Of a stretch of 41,008 nt of DNA, positions 8,118 through 15,535 are shown in pieces. Under the pieces are notes generated by a model. That model had not been told where the DNA came from. It saw nothing but the letters and a program-made list of their open reading frames with translations, and did not search any database. The position numbers and the translations under genes are program-made. The stretch covers positions 376,246-417,253 of the forward strand of contig NZ_BMRI01000003.1 of assembly GCF_014648555.1 (NCBI RefSeq). The letters run 5' to 3'. Position 1 is the stretch's first letter, and the number at the start of each line of letters is the position of its first letter. Source of the stretch: Kitasatospora griseola (GTDB taxonomy: Bacteria > Actinomycetota > Actinomycetes > Streptomycetales > Streptomycetaceae).

Positions 8118-8840
8118 TCAGCCGCCGGCTCCCAGGAGCGCGGCGGCCACCAGGGCGCGGTGCTCCGGGTGGGTGCTCAGCCAGCCGCCGAGCTGGTGGT
8201 CCGCGCCCGGCAGCACGAGGCGGGTGTACGCGGCCCGGGTGCGCAGGGCCGCGTCCAGCGCGTCCGTCACCTCGGCCGGGATCACCTCGTCCAACTCCGG
8301 CAGCACCAGCACCGCCCGGCCGTCGAACGCGGCCAACGCCTCGAACGCGGTACTGCTGCGCCAGCTGCCCGGGGTGCGCAGGGTGGCGGTGAACTCCGGC
8401 TCCGCGAACGGCAGTTCCCGCACCTCCCGGGCGTACGCGGCCGGCGCGCCGAGCGCCACCGCCCGCACCCGCCCGCCGATGTCCGGCTCACCCAGCAGGT
8501 CGGCGACGGTCTGGCCGCTCATCGAGAACCCGACCAGCAGCAGCGGCCCGTCCGGGGCGTACCGCTCCAGCACCGCACGGGCCTGCCGCGAGCGACGCGC
8601 CAACGAGAGCTGCCCGAGCTCGCCGGTGCTCGTGCCGTGCCCCGCGAAGTCGAACACCACCGAACGGCAGCCGGCCGCCGCCAACTCCTGTGCCAGCGGC
8701 AGACATCGGTGCTTCCCGCTACTGCCCGCACCGTGCATCAGCAACGCCGCACCCGGACGGGCCCGCCCCGCCGGCTCGACCACCGTGCACGCCAGGCGCT
8801 CGCCGTCCGCCTCCAGCGTGACCGCACCCGCCGCCGTCAC
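8118..8840 (-). CDS. alpha/beta-hydrolase (dienelactone hydrolase-like)
   Basis: 240 residues. The oxyanion strand is AALLMHGAGSSGKH, the core turn is VVFDFAGHGTSTG, and the nucleophile elbow is VGFSMSG (Ser106). The second Ser stands where most family members have Gly (GxSxG becomes GFSMS), a small deviation. The acid is likely in LVLPELDEVIP and the catalytic His is in LVLPGADHQLGGW. The GTG start at 8840 overlaps the stop of the upstream VOC gene (GTGA), so the two are translationally coupled. A longer frame running up to 10577 exists but is a shadow of the MFS gene. Substrate unknown. Confidence 0.88.
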   Translation of the reverse strand: MTAAGAVTLEADGERLACTVVEPAGRARPGAALLMHGAGSSGKHRCLPLAQELAAAGCRSVVFDFAGHGTSTGELGQLSLARRSRQARAVLERYAPDGPLLLVGFSMSGQTVADLLGEPDIGGRVRAVALGAPAAYAREVRELPFAEPEFTATLRTPGSWRSSTAFEALAAFDGRAVLVLPELDEVIPAEVTDALDAALRTRAAYTRLVLPGADHQLGGWLSTHPEHRALVAAALLGAGG

Positions 8841-9220
8841 TCGGGGACCGCCAGACAGAACGGGTGCCCGTCCGGATCGAGCAGCGTCACCCAGTGATCG
8901 CCGCCCGCCTGCTGCTCGGGCTTCGTCGCACCCGCCGCCAGCAGCTCCGCCACCGCGGGCCCCAACGCAGGCACCGTGAAATCCAGATGCGCCCGCGCCC
9001 CGTCCGCCGGCCAGTCGGGCGGACGGAACCCGCCGACCCGCTGGAACCCGATCCGCACCGGCCCGTCCCCGATGAACACGTACGCCGCACTGCGGTACGT
9101 CACCGCCCAGCCCGTCAGCCGCTGGTAGAACGCCGCCAGCCGCTCCGGATCGGGGCAGTCCAGCACCGTCGAACTCAGTGCGCCGATGGGCTGACGCGCC
9201 GTTGTCTGCTGTTCCGTCAC
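8837..9220 (-). CDS. VOC (glyoxalase/bleomycin resistance) family protein
   Basis: 127 residues with two beta-alpha-beta-beta-beta repeats: SSTVLDCPDPERLAAFYQRLTGWAV in the first and HLDFTVPALGPAVAELLAAGATK in the second, ending in the family's DPDGHPFCLAVPE. Metal-ligand positions (His in AHLDF, Glu near the end) are compatible with an enzyme but the reaction is unknown. Streptomycete members of this type are usually annotated glyoxalase-like. First gene of a two-gene unit: its TGA overlaps the GTG of the hydrolase by four bases. Confidence 0.9.
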   Translation of the reverse strand: MTEQQTTARQPIGALSSTVLDCPDPERLAAFYQRLTGWAVTYRSAAYVFIGDGPVRIGFQRVGGFRPPDWPADGARAHLDFTVPALGPAVAELLAAGATKPEQQAGGDHWVTLLDPDGHPFCLAVPE

Positions 9221-9297
9221 CGGGCCAGCGTGCCACGGGCTGCTGACGGCGGCGTCCAGACACGGCAGGCGGCCGGGCGGCGGGTCCTCGGCGTGGC

Positions 9298-9339
9298 GGG
9301 AGCGATGAGGCAGGGCGGGTCTCTTGCCTCATCGCTCCC
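9298..9339 (-). terminator. hairpin terminator of the tetR-MFS operon
   Basis: Perfect 15-bp inverted repeat (GGGAGCGATGAGGCA / TGCCTCATCGCTCCC) with a 12-base loop, 19 bases past the MFS stop codon. Confidence 0.75.
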
Positions 9340-9358
9340 CCGTCGCCGGCCCGGCGCA

Positions 9359-10702
9359 TCACCCGCCCGGGGCGACGACCTCCTTGCGCGAAGCGTGCCG
9401 TGCGGCGGGCAGCGTGGCGGCCGGGAGCAGGCCCGCGGCGGCGAGTGCGGCCAGGACCGGGAGGGCGCCGTGCGGGCCGGCGCCGGAGGCGGCGGCGATG
9501 CCCAGGGTGGGGCCGATGTTCATCGCGGTCTGCTTCAGGCCGCCGACCGCGCCCGCGCAGCCCGGTGGGGCGTCGCCGACCACGCTGCCGGTGGCCGTCA
9601 CCATCACCGCCGCGAACCCCGCGCCCAGCAGGGCGGCGGCCACCGCCGTCGCGAGCGGCGCCGCTCCGCCGGCGCCCGGACCGGCCAGGGCGGCAACTCC
9701 CGTCACCAGCAGGAGCGTTCCGGCGAGCGCGGTGGTGCGGGGGCCATACCGGCGCAGCGCCTGTGCGGCGGCCGGGGCTCCCAGCACCATCAGCGCGGTC
9801 AGCGGCAGCATCCGCAGCGCGGTGTCCAACGGGCCGAGGCGCAGGGCGTCCTGGAGGCGGAACGTGGTGCTGAACAGGGTGCCGAACAGTCCGGCGGAGG
9901 ACATCAGGAGCAGCACCAGCGAGCCGATCACCGGACGCGACCTGGCCACCGGACGCGGCACCACCGGCTCGGGGGTGCGTCGCTCGTGGCCGACCAGAAC
10001 CGCCGACAGGGCTGCGGCGGCGGCGAGTTCGACCAGGGTCGCGGTGTCGCCCCAGCCCCGGTCGGGGACCTCCGCGAGCGCGTGCACCAGGACGGCGAGC
10101 GCGGCGGCGAGCAGCGCCGCACCCGCCAGGTCGAGCCGGTGGCGGCCCCGTTCGACCTCGGGCGGCCGCAGTGCGAGCGTCATGGCGGCGATCAGGACGG
10201 CGACCGGCACGTTGATCCAGAACACCGCCCGCCAGCCGAACTGCGCCACCAGCACGCCGCCGATCAGCGGGCCCGCGCCGGCCGCGACCGCGATCGCTCC
10301 GGTCCGCACCGCGATCGCCCGGCCGAGGCGCTCCGGCGGACAGCACAGCCGCAGCAGCGCGAGCGTCCCCGGTTGCAGCAGCGCGCCGAACGCGCCCTGG
10401 GCGACCCGCAGTCCGATCACCCAGCCGACCGTGGGGGCGACCGCGATCCCGGCCGAGGCCGCGCCGAACCCCAGCACCCCCGCCAGAAGAGTCCCGCGGT
10501 GCCCGTACCGGTCGCCGAGCCGGCCGGACACCACCAGCAGAGCGGCGACCGCGACCAGGTAGCCGGTGCTGGTCCACTGCAACGCGGCTGCGCCGGCCCC
10601 GAGTTCGCGCCGCATGCCGGGCTGGGCGATCAGCAGCACCGTGCCGTCCAGCGCCACCAGCATCGCGGCGGCGGCGCTCACCGGCAGCGCGAGCCGGCTC
10701 AC
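9359..10702 (-). CDS. MFS drug exporter (DHA2/EmrB-QacA-like)
   Basis: 447 residues, strongly hydrophobic with about 12-14 membrane helices. MFS motif A is present as VSGRLGDRYGHRG after the second helix, and the first helix carries the LVALDGTVLLIAQPGMRREL pattern (aligned Asp) of DHA2 proton-antiport exporters. Motif C-like glycine-rich GAGPLIGGVLVAQFGWR is in helix 5. The GTG start at 10702 overlaps the tetR stop codon (GTGA), giving VSRLALPVS just before helix 1. The longer frame upstream is tetR shadow. Co-transcription with a TetR repressor implies ligand-induced export of a drug or self-made metabolite; the ligand cannot be inferred. Confidence 0.93.
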   Translation of the reverse strand: MSRLALPVSAAAAMLVALDGTVLLIAQPGMRRELGAGAAALQWTSTGYLVAVAALLVVSGRLGDRYGHRGTLLAGVLGFGAASAGIAVAPTVGWVIGLRVAQGAFGALLQPGTLALLRLCCPPERLGRAIAVRTGAIAVAAGAGPLIGGVLVAQFGWRAVFWINVPVAVLIAAMTLALRPPEVERGRHRLDLAGAALLAAALAVLVHALAEVPDRGWGDTATLVELAAAAALSAVLVGHERRTPEPVVPRPVARSRPVIGSLVLLLMSSAGLFGTLFSTTFRLQDALRLGPLDTALRMLPLTALMVLGAPAAAQALRRYGPRTTALAGTLLLVTGVAALAGPGAGGAAPLATAVAAALLGAGFAAVMVTATGSVVGDAPPGCAGAVGGLKQTAMNIGPTLGIAAASGAGPHGALPVLAALAAAGLLPAATLPAARHASRKEVVAPGG

Positions 10703-11280
10703 CGCTCGCCCAGGTGCACGGTCAGGACCGCCGCCAGCAGCGCGTCCTCCCGCCGCTCCCCCAGCATCAGCTCGACGCTCCCCCACCCCTGCAACTGCGC
10801 CAGCCCGTGCAGGTTCGCCCACAGCGCCGCCGCCACGACCGGCGCCCGCTCCCCGTCCCCGATGCACTCCCCCACCAGCCGGACCATCCCCCCGAACAGC
10901 GGCCCCGTCGCCTCCCGCAGCCGCGGCCCGTCCGCCTGCTGCCCGTCGCTGCTCAGCAGGTCGTGACGGAACATCAGCTCGAACATCCCGCGTCGCTCGG
11001 CGGCGAACGCCAGGTACTCCCGCGCCACCCCCTCCAGCCGCCCCCTGGCGCCCTCCGCCCGCACCCCCGCGAACCGCCGCCCCAACTCCTCGAACCCCCG
11101 CCGCGCCACCGCCGACAACAACTCCCGGTGCGTCGCGAAATACCGCCGCGGAGCCCCGTGCGACACCCCCGCCCGCCGCGCGATCTCCCGCAACCCCACC
11201 GCCCCCGACCCCTCCGCCAGCACCAACTCCACCCCGGCATCCACCAGGCGCTCACGCAGGGACGTCCGCTCGTCATCCAT
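10699..11280 (-). CDS. TetR-family repressor of the MFS operon
   Basis: 193 residues. N-terminal helix-turn-helix: AGVELVLAEGSGAVGLREIARRAGVSHGAPRRYFATHRELL (recognition helix near residues 37-46, with the unusual Pro-Arg-Arg-Tyr-Phe for the usual xxYYYF). The C-terminal ligand domain (about 60-190) is helical and of the TetR_C type (RRGMFELMFRHDLL). ATG at 11280 preferred; a GTG two codons upstream (11286) is possible. Two palindromic operators (11279-11317) lie directly upstream and one overlaps the start codon, so autorepression is expected. Coupled to the MFS gene by a 4-bp overlap. Confidence 0.92.
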   Translation of the reverse strand: MDDERTSLRERLVDAGVELVLAEGSGAVGLREIARRAGVSHGAPRRYFATHRELLSAVARRGFEELGRRFAGVRAEGARGRLEGVAREYLAFAAERRGMFELMFRHDLLSSDGQQADGPRLREATGPLFGGMVRLVGECIGDGERAPVVAAALWANLHGLAQLQGWGSVELMLGERREDALLAAVLTVHLGER

Positions 11281-11317
11281 AGACACTGTCTACCAGCCGA
11301 TAGTAGACACCGTCTAC
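11279..11317. promoter_or_regulatory. pair of TetR operators between tetR-MFS and the Uma2 gene
   Basis: GTAGAC-ACC-GTCTAC (11303-11317) is a perfect palindrome with 6-bp arms and a 3-bp spacer. ATAGAC-ACT-GTCTAC (11278-11292 region; core TAGACACTGTCTA at 11280-11292) is a second copy with one arm mismatch. The centres are 24 bp apart. A TACTAT -10 candidate for tetR (minus strand) lies between them, and the Uma2 -10 (TACCCT, 11322-11327) starts five bases from the second site. Repressor binding should shut off both directions. Confidence 0.8.
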
Positions 11318-11321
11318 CCAC

Positions 11322-11327
11322 TACCCT
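11322..11327 (+). promoter_or_regulatory. -10 box of the Uma2 gene (leaderless)
   Basis: TACCCT ends seven bases before the ATG at 11335, so the transcript is predicted to begin at the start codon. It lies next to the TetR operator. Confidence 0.5.
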
Positions 11328-11334
11328 GAGCGGC

Positions 11335-11916
11335 ATGACCTCACTGCCCGACTGGATGCGCCCGCCGCGCGCGGAGGGCTGGTTCGCGGAGGATCTCGAC
11401 CGCCTCCCCGAGGCGCCTCGACACACCGAACTGATCGACGGAGCACTCGTCTTCATGCTGTCGCCGCAGCGGGCGTGGCACAGCCGCGTCGTCACCGCAC
11501 TCACCAACGCCCTCGCCGCCCAGGCTCCGGAGGGCATCGAAGTCGAGCGCGAGATGACCGTCCGACTGGACTCGCGCAACCGCCCCGAACCCGACCTCCT
11601 GGCGACCACCGCCCCCTACGACCCGGACCGGACCTGGCACGATCCCCGGGACGTCCTCCTCGTCGTCGAGGTCGTCTCGCCCGAATCCGCCCATCGCGAC
11701 CGCACCGTCAAGCTCCACAAGTACGCCGAGGCGGGCATCCCCCACTACTGGCGGATCGAGGACGAGGACGGCACCACCGCCGCCCACGTCTACGAACTCG
11801 ACACCCCCACCCGCAGCTACGTCCCGACCGGCATCTTCCGTGGCGCCCTCCACCGCCCGGTGCCCTTCACCCTCGACATCGACCTCGACCGGCTCACCCC
11901 CCGAGCACGCCCCTGA
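11335..11916 (+). CDS. Uma2-family (DUF820) PD-(D/E)XK nuclease-like protein
   Basis: 193 residues. The fold signature is visible: ELIDGALVFMLSPQRAWHSRVV (conserved E...DG...SP...H), RPEPDLLATT (catalytic Asp), LLVVEVVSPESAHRDRTVKLHKYAEAGIPHYWRIE (catalytic Glu and Lys, then the family's KLxxYxxAGIpxYW). Uma2 proteins are abundant in actinobacteria and cyanobacteria; a nuclease role is predicted from the fold, but the biological task is not established. It is divergent from the tetR-MFS operon with shared operators, and a strong terminator follows. Probably leaderless. Confidence 0.92.
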   Translation: MTSLPDWMRPPRAEGWFAEDLDRLPEAPRHTELIDGALVFMLSPQRAWHSRVVTALTNALAAQAPEGIEVEREMTVRLDSRNRPEPDLLATTAPYDPDRTWHDPRDVLLVVEVVSPESAHRDRTVKLHKYAEAGIPHYWRIEDEDGTTAAHVYELDTPTRSYVPTGIFRGALHRPVPFTLDIDLDRLTPRARP

Positions 11917-11927
11917 CCGGCACGACA

Positions 11928-11954
11928 AAGGGACCGGCCACCGGCCGGTCCCTT
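11928..11954. terminator. bidirectional terminator (ancestral ychF / Uma2)
   Basis: Perfect 12-bp arms (AAGGGACCGGCC / GGCCGGTCCCTT) around a 3-base loop. It terminates the Uma2 gene from the left. It also lies 17 bp beyond the displaced ychF stop codon at 11971-11973, so it was very likely the original ychF terminator before the island at 11975-12801 was inserted. Confidence 0.8.
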
Positions 11955-12039
11955 GTTCTGCCGTGCGGCGTCAGACGTTGAAGCGGAATACTCACGACAA
12001 GGCTGTGACCTGCAAAGGCGCCGATCCCGGCGACCTGAG

Positions 12040-12057
12040 TCAGCACAGAATCAGCAC
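12040..12057 (+). repeat. left arm-type direct repeats of the island
   Basis: Two TCAGCAC copies at 12040-12046 and 12051-12057, 11 bp apart (one helical turn). They match the pair at 12685-12702, as expected for arm-type integrase sites. Confidence 0.5.
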
Positions 12058-12082
12058 GGTGACTCGAACCCTCAGCCAGTCA

Positions 12083-12337
12083 TCAGTAGTGGTAGCGGGC
12101 GGCCAGAACGATGATTTCCCGGTCCGTCACCAAGTAGACGAGGCGGTGCTCGTCATCGATCCGCCGCGACCAGGCGCCGGGCAAGTGGTACTTCAGCGGC
12201 TCGGGCTTGCCGATCCCGGTGAACGGGTCGCGCAGGACGTCCTCGATGAGCTTGTTGATCCGGGCGAGCATCTTGCGGTCATTCTTGAGCCAGGAGGTGT
12301 AGTCCTCCCAGCCGGCCTCCTCGAAGACGAGCCTCAC
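12083..12337 (-). CDS. yoeB: YoeB-type mRNA interferase toxin
   Basis: 84 residues, the same length as E. coli YoeB, and all catalytic residues stand at the same numbers: Glu46 (PEPLKY), Arg65 (DEHRLVYLV), His83 and Tyr84 at the very C-terminus (ARYHY). YoeB is a RelE-fold ribosome-dependent endonuclease that cleaves mRNA in the A site and is neutralised by YefM. The toxin therefore appears intact and active. The GTG start at 12337 overlaps the antitoxin stop by four bases (GTGA), so translation is coupled and antitoxin is made first. It sits inside the ychF-flanked island. Confidence 0.96.
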   Translation of the reverse strand: MRLVFEEAGWEDYTSWLKNDRKMLARINKLIEDVLRDPFTGIGKPEPLKYHLPGAWSRRIDDEHRLVYLVTDREIIVLAARYHY

Positions 12338-12615
12338 GCGGCACCCTTCTCGCCATCCGCCGCGTCAGGGTCGATGAGCTCCCGCTCGGAAAGCCCTGTG
12401 CCGCCAAGGGCGTTCTCGTACGCCTTGAGCAAGCGGCGGGCGTTCACCGGCGAGCGCAGCAGGTAGGAGCCTTCACGCAGAGCGGCATAGTCCTCGGCCG
12501 AGACGAGTACGGCATTTCCATGCTTGGAGACGATCTCAATGGCCTCATGATCGTCATTGACCTTCTTGATCAACGGGAAGAGAGCCTTGCGCGCCTCGCT
12601 GGCAGTGATCGACAT
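12334..12615 (-). CDS. yefM: YefM-type antitoxin
   Basis: About 93 residues from the ATG at 12615, which has GGAGGGAG eight to nine bases upstream. The N-terminal Phd/YefM DNA-binding fold is clear: [21 protein letters not shown], then [25 protein letters not shown]. The acidic C-terminal tail ([18 protein letters not shown]) is the part expected to wrap and block YoeB. It acts as transcriptional autorepressor with YoeB as corepressor; its operator with two GTAC cores lies just upstream (12639-12654). A longer frame up to 12657 adds residues without support. Confidence 0.95.
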   Translation of the reverse strand: MSITASEARKALFPLIKKVNDDHEAIEIVSKHGNAVLVSAEDYAALREGSYLLRSPVNARRLLKAYENALGGTGLSERELIDPDAADGEKGAA

Positions 12616-12635
12616 CGACTGAACTCCCTCCATGA

Positions 12636-12657
12636 CTGGTACCACATAACGTACCAC
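12636..12657 (-). promoter_or_regulatory. yefM-yoeB operator/promoter
   Basis: Two GTAC-centred half-palindromes at 12639-12642 (GGTACC) and 12651-12654 (CGTACC) are exactly 12 bp apart centre to centre. In E. coli, the YefM-YoeB operator is a pair of TGTACA-core palindromes with the same 12-bp spacing (established knowledge). The sequence between them is the AT-rich part where the -10 would lie. Confidence 0.6.
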
Positions 12658-12684
12658 TCATGCGAGCACGGCGGGCCGAAGAAG

Positions 12685-12702
12685 TCAGCGCCAAGTCAGC
12701 AC
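12685..12702 (+). repeat. right arm-type direct repeats of the island
   Basis: AGTCAGCGCC then AGTCAGCACG: TCAGC at 12685 and TCAGCAC at 12696-12702, again 11 bp apart, mirroring the left pair. They sit about 85 bp inside the ychF end. Confidence 0.5.
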
Positions 12703-12783
12703 GAAAAAGAAGTCGGGGCCCGCCTCAAGGGAGGCCGGCCCCGTACGACCTGCGCATTTGACAGATCAATCCATCTCAAGCAA

Positions 12784-13857
12784 TCACACGTTGAAGCGGA
12801 ACTCCACCACGTCGCCGTCCTGCATGACGTATTCCTTGCCTTCGATGCGGGCCTTGCCCTTGGCGCGGGCCTCGGCGATGGAGCCGGTGGCGACGAGGTC
12901 CTCGAAGGAGGTGACCTCGGCCTTGATGAAGCCCTTCTGGAAGTCGGTGTGGATGACGCCGGCGGCCTCGGGGGCGGTGGCGCCCTGCTTGATCGTCCAG
13001 GCGCGGGCTTCCTTGGGACCTGCGGTGAGATAGGTCTGGAGGCCGAGGGTGGCGAAGCCGACGCGGGCGAGGGTGGCGAGGCCGGGCTCGTCCTGGCCCA
13101 TGGACTGGAGGAGTTCGAGGGCCTCGTCGTCCTCGAGTTCGATGAGCTCGGACTCGATCTTGGCGTTGAGGAAGATGGCCTCGGCGGGGGCGACCAGGGC
13201 GCGCTGAGTGTTCTTGAAGTCCTCGTCGGAGAGGGCGTCCTCGTCGACGTTGAAGACGTAGAGGAACGGCTTCGCGGTCATCAGGTGGAGGTCGCGGACG
13301 AGGGTGGTGTCGAAACCGGCCTCGAAGAGGGTCTTGCCGGTCTCCAGGACGGCCTGGGCGGCCTCGGCGGCGGCGAGGACGGGGCCGGTGTCCTTCTTGA
13401 GCCGGGCTTCCTTCTGGAGCCGGGGCAGCGCCTTCTCGATGGTCTGCAGGTCGGCGAGGATCAGCTCGGTGTGGATGGTGTCGATGTCGTCCTTGGGCGA
13501 GACCTTGCCGTCGACGTGGACCACGTCGGGGTCGGTGAACGCGCGGACGACCTGGCAGATCGCGTTGGCCTCGCGGATGTTGGCGAGGAACTTGTTGCCC
13601 AGGCCCTCGCCCTCGCTGGCGCCGCGGACAATGCCGGCGATGTCGACGAAGTCGACGGTGGCGGGCAGGATGCGCTGCGAGCCGAAGATCTCGGCGAGCT
13701 TGTCCAGCCGCGGGTCCGGGACACCGACGACGCCCACGTTGGGCTCGATGGTGGCGAACGGGTAGTTGGCCGCCAGCACGTCGTTCTTGGTCAGGGCGTT
13801 GAACAGGGTCGACTTGCCGACGTTCGGCAGGCCGACGATTCCGATCGTGAGCGACAT
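12784..13857 (-). CDS. ychF: YchF/OLA1-type ATPase (Obg family)
   Basis: 357 residues, the usual length. G1/P-loop GLPNVGKST (residues 9-17), switch [22 protein letters not shown], an NVDEDAL segment at the NKxD position (the change that makes YchF prefer ATP), a central coiled-coil (about 130-200), and a C-terminal TGS domain (about 278-355, [13 protein letters not shown]). YchF binds ribosomes and is linked to stress responses and translation quality control. ATG start at 13857. Its 3' end is the boundary of the yefM-yoeB island: the last 18 bases are duplicated at 11971-11988, so the present terminal codons may be supplied by the inserted element. Confidence 0.97.
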   Translation of the reverse strand: MSLTIGIVGLPNVGKSTLFNALTKNDVLAANYPFATIEPNVGVVGVPDPRLDKLAEIFGSQRILPATVDFVDIAGIVRGASEGEGLGNKFLANIREANAICQVVRAFTDPDVVHVDGKVSPKDDIDTIHTELILADLQTIEKALPRLQKEARLKKDTGPVLAAAEAAQAVLETGKTLFEAGFDTTLVRDLHLMTAKPFLYVFNVDEDALSDEDFKNTQRALVAPAEAIFLNAKIESELIELEDDEALELLQSMGQDEPGLATLARVGFATLGLQTYLTAGPKEARAWTIKQGATAPEAAGVIHTDFQKGFIKAEVTSFEDLVATGSIAEARAKGKARIEGKEYVMQDGDVVEFRFNV

Positions 13858-14024
13858 GAAGAGTGGTGTCCCGTGGCTTGGAGGGCGTCGAGTTGGCCCG
13901 GTGCGGGCCGATCCCCCAGTCTACGGGGCGTGCGGGGGGCCGAGGCCGCGCGGTGGGGCGTGCACCGGCCGGACACGGATCAATTGGTCGGGAGCCATTA
14001 CACACGGTGTCGATGATCGGACCG

Positions 14025-14030
14025 TACGTT
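14025..14030 (+). promoter_or_regulatory. -10 box of the DUF6542 gene (leaderless)
   Basis: TACGTT ends six bases before the GTG at 14037; no Shine-Dalgarno lies between. Confidence 0.45.
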
Positions 14031-14036
14031 GGTCGG

Positions 14037-14612
14037 GTGGAGCAGAGCATCCGTACCCAGCCGCCAGGGCCGAGACGACGAGCGCCGGGGCGCGGCGCCG
14101 ACGAGGCCGCCGTTCCGGGGCAGAGCCGGCCCCCCGAGTCCCGGTTGCGGACGGCCTCCGACGGCCGGTCCGGACCCCTTGTCCAGCGGCTGCTGCACCG
14201 GCTGCTGACGGCCCGTCGGCAGCGGTCCGGCGGCCCGCCGGCCCGGCTGACCGCGGTGGGCGCCGGCGTGGTCGCGGCGGCCGGGACGCTGGCGTTCGCC
14301 GGGCTGGACCGGCTGATGTTCGGGGGGCTCGGGGTGCTGTTCGGGCTCGGCTATCTGGTGGTGTGCTTCCAGCTGGCCGTGCGGGTGCGGTACCCGGACC
14401 TGCCGGCCGCGCCGATCTGCGGCCCGATCGCGTTCGCGGCGGCGCTGGTGCTGCTGCAGCCGGGCACCACGAGCGGCATCACCGGCCAGGTGGTGGCGCT
14501 GGCCGGCGGGCTGGCGCTGCGCGCGGGCTGGCTGTTCGCCGGGACCGGCCTGGCCACCGCGATCGTCACCGCGCGTTACGTCGCCCAGCGCCGCCGCCAC
14601 CGGAGCCGGTAG
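14037..14612 (+). CDS. DUF6542 membrane protein
   Basis: About 191 residues. The first ~75 are basic and Pro/Arg-rich (cytoplasmic), followed by four hydrophobic segments: [56 protein letters not shown], and [26 protein letters not shown], ending in a basic tail. This is the DUF6542 pattern known from the gene between ychF and ppgK in streptomycetes; function unknown. The GTG at 14037 fits a leaderless transcript; an ATG at 14013 would add eight residues. Its last 47 bp overlap the end of ppgK on the other strand. Confidence 0.82.
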   Translation: MEQSIRTQPPGPRRRAPGRGADEAAVPGQSRPPESRLRTASDGRSGPLVQRLLHRLLTARRQRSGGPPARLTAVGAGVVAAAGTLAFAGLDRLMFGGLGVLFGLGYLVVCFQLAVRVRYPDLPAAPICGPIAFAAALVLLQPGTTSGITGQVVALAGGLALRAGWLFAGTGLATAIVTARYVAQRRRHRSR

Positions 14613-15357
14613 CCGGGACCGCCCGGCTCGCGGCCATCGCCGCGCCGACGATGCCCGCGTCGTTGCGGAGCTGGGCGGGGACGATCTCGGTGCGGCGGTC
14701 CTTGAGCAGCGGCAGGAACTTCTCGTGCTTGCGGCTGACGCCGCCGCCGACGATCACCAGCTGCGGGGAGAAGAGCATCTCGACCAGGTCGAGGTACTCG
14801 TCGACCCGCTCGGCCCACTTGGGCCAGCTGAGGTCGTGGCGTTCCTTGGCGGCGGAGGAGGCGCGCCGTTCGGCGTCCTTGCCGCGCATTTCGAGGTGGC
14901 CGAGTTCGGTGTTGGGGACGAGCACGCCGTCGGAGAACAGCGCGCTGCCGATGCCGGTGCCGAAGGTGAGCAGCAGGACCACCCCGGGGCGGCCGCGGCC
15001 CGCGCCGTGGGTGACTTCGGCGAGTCCGGCCGCGTCGGCGTCGTTGACCACGGTGGCGGGCAGGCCGAGCGCCTCGCCGAACCGGGCGGCGGCGTCCAGG
15101 CCGATCCAGCCCTTGTCGACGTTGGCGGCGGTCCGGGTGTGCCCGTCGACGACCACGCCGGGGAAGGTCAGGCCGACCGGCCCGCGGTGGTCGAAGTGCC
15201 GGACGACCTCGCAGACCGCGTCGATCACCGCGTCGGGGCCGGACGGGTGCGGGGTGAGCACCTTGTGCCGCTCCTGCGCGAGCACGCCCCTGTCCAGGTC
15301 GACCGGTGCGCCCTTGATGCCCGAGCCGCCGATGTCCACGCCGAAGACCGTCGTCAC
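14566..15357 (-). CDS. ppgK: polyphosphate glucokinase
   Basis: 263 residues of the ROK/PPGK group. Phosphate-1 motif [16 protein letters not shown] at the N-terminus, [14 protein letters not shown] and NVDKGWIG (glucose binding), catalytic [11 protein letters not shown], phosphate-2 [14 protein letters not shown], then [18 protein letters not shown], a hallmark of actinobacterial polyphosphate/ATP glucokinases. It phosphorylates glucose with polyphosphate or ATP. GTG start at 15357 with GGAAGG about nine bases upstream. It follows ispH on the same strand with the ispH terminator between. The last ~15 residues ([14 protein letters not shown]) overlap the DUF6542 gene and look poorly constrained. 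Confidence 0.95.
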   Translation of the reverse strand: MTTVFGVDIGGSGIKGAPVDLDRGVLAQERHKVLTPHPSGPDAVIDAVCEVVRHFDHRGPVGLTFPGVVVDGHTRTAANVDKGWIGLDAAARFGEALGLPATVVNDADAAGLAEVTHGAGRGRPGVVLLLTFGTGIGSALFSDGVLVPNTELGHLEMRGKDAERRASSAAKERHDLSWPKWAERVDEYLDLVEMLFSPQLVIVGGGVSRKHEKFLPLLKDRRTEIVPAQLRNDAGIVGAAMAASRAVPATGSGGGGAGRRNAR

Positions 15358-15469
15358 TGCCGTCGCCTTCCGTACCGCCGGGGACGTCCGCTGCCCGCCG
15401 GCCTTCGCACCAACGTACGGGGGCGCGGGGGCGGGCGCAGCCGTTCCCGGACGGCCGCCGCCCGCACGG

Positions 15470-15509
15470 CCGACGCCCGGACCCCTCGGGAGAGGGATCC
15501 GGGCGTCGG
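15470..15509 (-). terminator. ispH terminator
   Basis: Perfect 12-bp arms CCGACGCCCGGA / TCCGGGCGTCGG with a 16-base loop, 27 bases after the ispH stop. Confidence 0.75.
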
Positions 15510-15535
15510 CGGGCTGACGTGGGTCGGACGGCCGG

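Larger units (their letters stand above)
11971..12801. mobile_element. mini genomic island inserted at the ychF 3' end, carrying yefM-yoeB
   Basis: The last codons of ychF occur twice. The working copy ends TCACACGTTGAAGCGGAA (12784-12801) and a second, orphan copy reads TCAGACGTTGAAGCGGAA (11971-11988). The two share 14 identical bases (ACGTTGAAGCGGAA) and 17 of 18 overall; both encode the end FRFNV-stop. The orphan copy sits next to the terminator at 11928-11954. The 813 bp between holds only the toxin-antitoxin pair plus paired TCAGCAC repeats near both ends (12040-12057, 12685-12702). This is the pattern left by a tyrosine integrase that uses a gene 3' end as attB and restores the gene. 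No integrase is present, so the element is either a remnant or moved in trans. The mobility is inference; the duplication is seen directly. Confidence 0.65.

Noticed and set aside
8841..10577. Apparent N-terminal extension of the alpha/beta-hydrolase (819-residue frame)
   Set aside because: The extension runs through the VOC and MFS genes in a wrong frame; the real hydrolase starts at GTG 8840 overlapping the VOC stop.
12061..12070. tRNA T-arm-like GGTTCGAGTC (minus strand) just after yoeB
   Set aside because: The flanking bases do not pair into a T-stem and no other tRNA arms can be formed. It may be an att remnant, but it is not a tRNA gene.
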